A DNA stretch of 25,329 nt from a virus: positions 1 to 25,329 of IMG/VR virus record IMGVR_UViG_3300047376_000150. The stretch is one strand, 5' to 3'. The position numbers were made by a program, and so were the translations under genes. Position 1 is the stretch's first letter. Each line of letters opens with the position of its first letter. This document shows positions 21,161 to 25,329 of the stretch, one piece after another. The notes below the pieces were generated by a model. That model was not told the DNA's origin. It ran no database searches and worked only from the letters and a program-made list of their open reading frames with translations.

Positions 21161-22293
21161 TATTTTTCTCTTTTTTCTAAAAATCTAATAACAGCATTTT
21201 TTGTTGCTTCATCGCCATTATTATAAATAGCTTTTAATTCTGCATCAGTTTTATTAGAAAAATCACTTGTTACCATTGAATCAAAAATTGAATCAAAAGT
21301 TAATGCTTTTTGCTCATAACCTTCTAAAGTTTTATTTTTCTTGTAATGTGCAATCATAGCTTCTTTGCTAGAAGCGGCACCTTCAATAGTTTTTAATAAT
21401 CTTTGTAATCTTTTAATGTTTTCAGCTTCAGGTAATCTTTGGTCAAATGCAGCTGCTACCAATCTATCTCCCTCTTTCTCTGTAAATTGTGCGCCTAATT
21501 TTTCTCTTAAAGATTGAAAAACAATATCTCTTATATCGCCAATAAACGATAAAGCTGCTGGATTAGCAATGGATTGTGCAAACTCTGGTGTATTACCAAC
21601 AACAGGACCAGATACATTTAATTCTCCACCTTCTAAAATTCTTATTTTATCTTTTAAATTATTTATATTTGCTTCAACTTGAGCCTGTCCACCGCTTAGA
21701 TATTCTATAGCATCATTAGCAAATGCTTCATCCATTTTCATTTGTAAAGGAGGTACAACAACTCCTCCTTGTTGTCCTTTTTTCTTAGCTGATTCAAGTC
21801 CCTCAACAGATTCTTCGTCTAATCTTTTAAGTTGTAAATAAACTTTTTTATCTTCAGGACTTAATGATTGATAATAATTATAATTATCAATATCTGCTGT
21901 GCTACTTCTTCCGCTAGGTGCAGAAAAACCAAACAACTCATTCATTTCAATCATGCCTACTTTATCAGGATTGTTTGCTTTAAAGGCATCTTGTTGTTTT
22001 TTTAACTCTGCTTTTGCTTTAGCTTCTTGTTGCTCTAATTGTCTTTGTTTCATTCTATTAGAATACAAAGCTACACCTTGAGAGTTGCCAGACTTTTGAG
22101 CATTAACCATATTAAATGTATCTGCTAGATTTTTTAGCTTCATTATTTGTTCAGCTTTTTTCTTTTCCTTTTCTTCTTCTTCTGTTGAAGAGGGAAGGTT
22201 CATAAGGTTTATTTGCTCATTGGTTTTATTTATATCTGCAAACAAACTATTAGTTCCAAAAGGATCGAAATTATTTTTGTTAAAAATTGACAT
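21160..22293 (-). CDS. Probable DNA-ejection (internal virion) protein
   Basis: A 377-residue, mostly helical protein. The N-terminal half is highly charged coiled coil (EEEEKEKKKAEQ, then RQLEQQEAKAKAELKKQQ). The second half holds PAALSFIGDIRDIVFQSLREKLGAQFTEKEG and ERLVAA-type helices, a pattern I associate with internal or pilot proteins of short-tailed phages. It is the second of the three-gene set after the tail genes. The start has AAGGAG upstream; its stop overlaps the next ATG by one base. Assigned by position and this similarity. Confidence 0.65.
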   Translation of the reverse strand: MSIFNKNNFDPFGTNSLFADINKTNEQINLMNLPSSTEEEEKEKKKAEQIMKLKNLADTFNMVNAQKSGNSQGVALYSNRMKQRQLEQQEAKAKAELKKQQDAFKANNPDKVGMIEMNELFGFSAPSGRSSTADIDNYNYYQSLSPEDKKVYLQLKRLDEESVEGLESAKKKGQQGGVVVPPLQMKMDEAFANDAIEYLSGGQAQVEANINNLKDKIRILEGGELNVSGPVVGNTPEFAQSIANPAALSFIGDIRDIVFQSLREKLGAQFTEKEGDRLVAAAFDQRLPEAENIKRLQRLLKTIEGAASSKEAMIAHYKKNKTLEGYEQKALTFDSIFDSMVTSDFSNKTDAELKAIYNNGDEATKNAVIRFLEKREK

Positions 22294-22307
22294 TATTTAT
22301 CTCCTTA

Positions 22308-23969
22308 TTAAAACATATCTGAGAGGGTACTATAAATATCCAATCCAGACCCAATCCTGCCCGCAGTACCTTGTTCAGTAGTAGTTGTTTTTCCAGGATT
22401 CATTCCAAAGACAGAACTTGATAATAGACCAAGTTGTTGTGGACCGTAACCAATAGCTCGTAAGAATTCGTTGTAACCAGCATCCATTCCAGCTTGTTGT
22501 AGTCCTTGCTGTTGTCTGCCTATGCCAGATAATAAACCAAGACTTCTGTATTGATCGCTTAATTGATTATTTAATAAACCAGCTTGGAACTGTCTGTTTC
22601 TCATATCTAATTCTGGTTGCATAAATGCAGCTCTATTAGCAGCATCAAACATTCCCATGTTCATTTGATTGTCAAACTGTCCTTGTTGTAAACCAAATCT
22701 ATTTAAAGCATCTTGGTTAGCACCAAATCTTGACGCATCTAATTGTGCTTGTTGAGAACCTGCTCTGTTATAAGCATCCATACCAGCTAATCCAGCTTGT
22801 TGATTTAGTCTTGCTTGATTAAGTGATACGTCACCAAGTAAACCCTGTCTTGCTAAACCAGCTTGTTGACCAAAGTTTGCGTTTTGCATAGCAATAGCTC
22901 TGTCTGCATCAGACATAAATCTATCTGCCTCAAACTGTCTTCCTATATCTTGTCCAGCTAAACCTGTAGCCCTATCAAAACCTTGTGCTCTTAAATTACC
23001 AGCTGTTTTTGCTGCTTGTTCTGCAAAGTTTCTGTTTGTTTCTGATTCTAATAAGGCTGAACGTGAACCACCAAATGCACCTCTTCCGATTGCTGCATCT
23101 TGGTCGCTTTGTATTTGTAATTGTCTTGCTCTGTTTAAGTCACCTAAAGTGTTATCAATAACTTGTGATTGAAAAGGATTTTGATACGCACCTAAATTTG
23201 TATCTAATAATGATGTTGGTGTTACATCTCTTACATCACCACGATTAACTGAAGCACCGCTATATAAGTCTACTGGAGAAATATCAGCACCACCAAATCT
23301 TTCTACAGGTCTAACTGTAGATGCTTGTTGCATTGCAGCTGGACCTAATTGAGTTGGTGAAAATGGATTTGTTTGTGTTGGTTGAGGTCCTCTTCTAACT
23401 GGTCCACCGATTTTTAATGAAGGTGGAGGGTTATTGCCTTGTAATCTAGCATCTGGTCTTCCACCGTTTGGTCCACCGATTGAAAAAGGAATAGGTTTTT
23501 GCTTTAGATCTCCCATCAAACCTTGATTAGAAGGCATAACAGGTCCACCGCCTCCAATACCACCGATTGATGGAGGTGGAGTTGGTCTACCGCCACTGCC
23601 AGTAATAGGCATAGGTGCTGGTTGGAAGATTGGGGAAGGTTGTTGTGGTTGATTATAACCAAATGGTAAATTGACACTTGGTGCAGACATATTAGCTAGA
23701 TTGTTTAATTGGTTTCTAGGATCAAAACCCATAGATTGATTAAACATTCCTCTTGTTGCATCAAAGCCTGTAAGTTGGTCTGGGTTAAATCCAGCTACTC
23801 TTGCACCTGTGTATGGTACAAAAGGTTGATTAGCTACAGACTTAGCTCTGTTGTATAAATCATCATAACGAGCCTGTGTCGCTGGATCAGTATTTGATAC
23901 AGTTGTGTCTCCGCCACCACTACTACCAAATAAACCCCCGACTGCTGGTATTATTGTTTCCCATCCCAT
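22308..23969 (-). CDS. Gln-rich probable DNA-ejection or tail-tip protein
   Basis: A 553-residue protein. It begins MGWETIIPAVGGLFGSSGGG, a short hydrophobic segment typical of P22 gp7- or gp16-like virion proteins. A Pro/Gly-rich low-complexity region follows (about 105-215), then a long Gln/Ala/Asn-rich helical repeat zone (about 290-480) with units such as QQAGLARQGLL, NQARLNQQAGLAGMD and SQQAQLDASRFG. Such repeats fit a long helical virion component. AAGGA precedes the ATG. It lies first among the three probable ejection genes. Confidence 0.7.
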   Translation of the reverse strand: MGWETIIPAVGGLFGSSGGGDTTVSNTDPATQARYDDLYNRAKSVANQPFVPYTGARVAGFNPDQLTGFDATRGMFNQSMGFDPRNQLNNLANMSAPSVNLPFGYNQPQQPSPIFQPAPMPITGSGGRPTPPPSIGGIGGGGPVMPSNQGLMGDLKQKPIPFSIGGPNGGRPDARLQGNNPPPSLKIGGPVRRGPQPTQTNPFSPTQLGPAAMQQASTVRPVERFGGADISPVDLYSGASVNRGDVRDVTPTSLLDTNLGAYQNPFQSQVIDNTLGDLNRARQLQIQSDQDAAIGRGAFGGSRSALLESETNRNFAEQAAKTAGNLRAQGFDRATGLAGQDIGRQFEADRFMSDADRAIAMQNANFGQQAGLARQGLLGDVSLNQARLNQQAGLAGMDAYNRAGSQQAQLDASRFGANQDALNRFGLQQGQFDNQMNMGMFDAANRAAFMQPELDMRNRQFQAGLLNNQLSDQYRSLGLLSGIGRQQQGLQQAGMDAGYNEFLRAIGYGPQQLGLLSSSVFGMNPGKTTTTEQGTAGRIGSGLDIYSTLSDMF

Positions 23970-23971
23970 AA

Positions 23972-24397
23972 TTATAATTCCTTCTTGACTATATATTCTT
24001 GTTCAAAACCAAGATGTTTAAGTTTTCTTATCCAACCTTTACGACCACCGCCATAAAGATATTTACATTCACAATTTTTTGCAAATTCTTCGATGCTTGG
24101 AAACATCTCTTCTAGTTCTTCGTAGTTTCCACCACACAAAAATAAATTTAATACTCTGTATTTAGGAAACTCACCAAAGCTAGATATGTAAAAAGCATCT
24201 TTTCCAGGCCATATATGAAATATTCCTTGGCCTATTTTTTCTTTAATATCACCTAGATTATACCTATCTTGGTGCTTTAATGCACTAATAATATGATGCT
24301 CTAACCTGTCAAACTCTACTTCCCAGTCTTCTTTAGACTGTTGCGGAGGTGGAGAGTGTTCCGTTGTCTGCGACACTAACTTTATATTTCGTTCCAT
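23972..24397 (-). CDS. GNAT-like fold phage tail accessory protein
   Basis: A 141-residue protein. The C-terminal part, RVLNLFLCGGNYEELEEMFPSIEEFAKNCECKYLYGGGRKGWIRKLKHLGFEQEYIVKKEL, resembles phage proteins with an acetyltransferase-like fold ending in GRxGWxRxLxxxGF. Catalytic activity is not evident. In P22 the position between gp10 and the ejection genes is held by gp26 and gp14. The ATG lies 65 bases inside the upstream gene and has no good ribosome site, so the true start may be further in (GTG at 24376). Confidence 0.6.
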   Translation of the reverse strand: MERNIKLVSQTTEHSPPPQQSKEDWEVEFDRLEHHIISALKHQDRYNLGDIKEKIGQGIFHIWPGKDAFYISSFGEFPKYRVLNLFLCGGNYEELEEMFPSIEEFAKNCECKYLYGGGRKGWIRKLKHLGFEQEYIVKKEL

Positions 24398-24560
24398 TTG
24401 GACTAACCAATACTAACTCGGTGGCATCACCACCATTTATTTGTATTCTTTCACCTTTGTTGAAAGTCATACCCGTTTGATATTCTATCTCTGATATTAA
24501 ATAGTTAAGATAGTTCTTATCGTAATCTTCACCTGGTCGTGTCAGCGTTCTTCTTGCCAC
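24333..24560 (-). CDS. Small tail-region protein, unknown
   Basis: A 75-residue protein (MARRTLTRPGEDYDKNYLNYLISEIEYQTG...) with a short helix and a strand-rich C-terminus (IQINGGDATELVLVSPNGTKYKVSVADNG). The start is GTG, sharing one base with the TAG of the gp10-like gene, with AGAGG about nine bases upstream. It could be an adaptor or needle-anchoring protein by position. No family is recognised. Confidence 0.65.
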   Translation of the reverse strand: MARRTLTRPGEDYDKNYLNYLISEIEYQTGMTFNKGERIQINGGDATELVLVSPNGTKYKVSVADNGTLSTSATV

Positions 24561-25329
24561 TATCTACGACCTCTGTTTCTTAAATCTAATCGTATATTAC
24601 CAACCTGAAACATCTGGTCGGTATCGCCAGTTACTTTCATACGAACTTGTCTAGCTGTAAATCTAGCATCGGTGTAACCATCACTATTAAAAGTAAAGTT
24701 ACCAAAATCTGTTTCTGCTCCTAGGGGTGTAAATTTTCCTGTAAAACTTATAACAACACCTGGTAGTGTGTTTGCTTCTTCATCAGGTAATATTTGGTTA
24801 CATTGCACATAGTTATCACCGTTACCTATTTCAATAGGTCCTGATTGTGCGTATGGTACGGCTGTGCCTAAATTCTCAGAATTACTTAATGTTGTGCTAT
24901 CGTGCTGATAAACATTACCAAGGGAATCACAAGCTATCGGATAATCAAAAACACCTTGGTCTATCCAACATCCTCTATCCATTTCACCGATTGACCAAAC
25001 ATTATCAACATAGTTCCAGATGACATATTTATTTGGATTTTTTTGTGCATCGCCAACTGGGTAGAACCACCATATCTCATTAAAGTTAGAGTTATGGCCA
25101 CCACAAGCAATACGTCTATATTGATATTTTATATTATCAAAAATATGGTCATGCACATCACATTTAATTTCTTTAACTGATCCATCAAAAACAAAGAAAG
25201 AGTTTTCACCCATCCATGCTAAAAAGTTACCAGAAGTTACAACTGTTCTTGGTGATGCTGTTTTACAGTTAGTACCAGCATCTTGAATACCGTATATAAA
25301 AGGAGAACCAGTATAGTAAAGTCTTGCGA
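24560..25329 (-). CDS. P22 gp10-like packaged-DNA stabilisation (tail) protein, partial
   Basis: The C-terminal 255 residues or so of a tail component; the gene enters from the right edge, so its start is missing. The stretch SGNFLAWMGENSFFVFDGSVKEI, then NEIWWFYP, YVIWNYVDNVWSIGEMDRGCWID, FDYPIACDSLGNVYQHD, SGPIEIGNGDNY and the end GNIRLDLRNRGRR match the P22 gp10 family closely. In P22 gp10 forms a hexameric ring of the tail that plugs the portal after packaging. The ATG at 25213 is internal, because the frame stays open to the edge. Confidence 0.88.
   Translation of the reverse strand, partial: ARLYYTGSPFIYGIQDAGTNCKTASPRTVVTSGNFLAWMGENSFFVFDGSVKEIKCDVHDHIFDNIKYQYRRIACGGHNSNFNEIWWFYPVGDAQKNPNKYVIWNYVDNVWSIGEMDRGCWIDQGVFDYPIACDSLGNVYQHDSTTLSNSENLGTAVPYAQSGPIEIGNGDNYVQCNQILPDEEANTLPGVVISFTGKFTPLGAETDFGNFTFNSDGYTDARFTARQVRMKVTGDTDQMFQVGNIRLDLRNRGRR

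Noticed and set aside
1-25329. The window as a complete circular genome
   Set aside because: The left-edge gene and the right-edge gp10-like frame do not join, and coat and scaffold genes are absent.

Overview
This window is most of a temperate, P22-like (short-tailed) phage genome that is AT-rich and very densely packed. Its family composition (P22-type portal and gp10, Sak4/DUF669 recombination set, DUF3310, DUF6321-like small proteins) and base composition suggest a marine bacterial host, possibly an alphaproteobacterium such as SAR11 or SAR116. The host assignment is inference. The best sequence clue to the host is a 39-nt piece of tRNA-Lys(UUU) in the attachment site at 19097-19135.

Layout. 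From 7865 leftward to base 1 runs the late operon on the minus strand: terminase small subunit, a 29-residue membrane peptide, terminase large subunit, P22-type portal, a cluster of small, mostly basic proteins, a lysis cassette (3TM holin, M15 endolysin, membrane/coiled-coil protein), a repetitive 515-residue protein and the start of one more gene. It leaves the left edge and appears to re-enter at the right edge, where gp10-like tail protein, two small accessory genes and three probable DNA-ejection proteins run leftward to 19631. Scaffold, coat and the rest of the tail are missing, so the full genome is larger than this window.

From 8010 to 9229 a plus-strand operon carries six tiny overlapping unknown genes. 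From 17371 leftward to 9290 lies the replication/recombination operon: excisionase-like HTH protein, two PD-(D/E)XK nucleases, Sak4-type recombinase, DUF669 protein with an SSB-like acidic tail, Toprim/RepA-type helicase, a cytosine methyltransferase, and two winged-helix proteins preceded by three 23-bp iteron-like repeats. The integrase (18919-17804) converges on a lone DUF3310 gene. Beside the integrase is an unbroken attP: tRNA-Lys 5' half as core, flanked by two identical pairs of TTCCCCGT arm sites. An attP lying between integrase and virion genes means the sequence comes from the free phage (virion or circular form), not from an integrated prophage.

Most conspicuous oddities: the attP with symmetrical arm-site pairs, one pair inside a nuclease gene; a methyltransferase with three tandem target-recognition-like repeats plus an inserted HTH; phased dyad repeats next to the winged-helix genes; and several genes under 60 codons that ordinary gene calling would miss. 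Several genes use TTG or GTG starts, and in two cases a tempting upstream ATG is actually part of the Shine-Dalgarno sequence.
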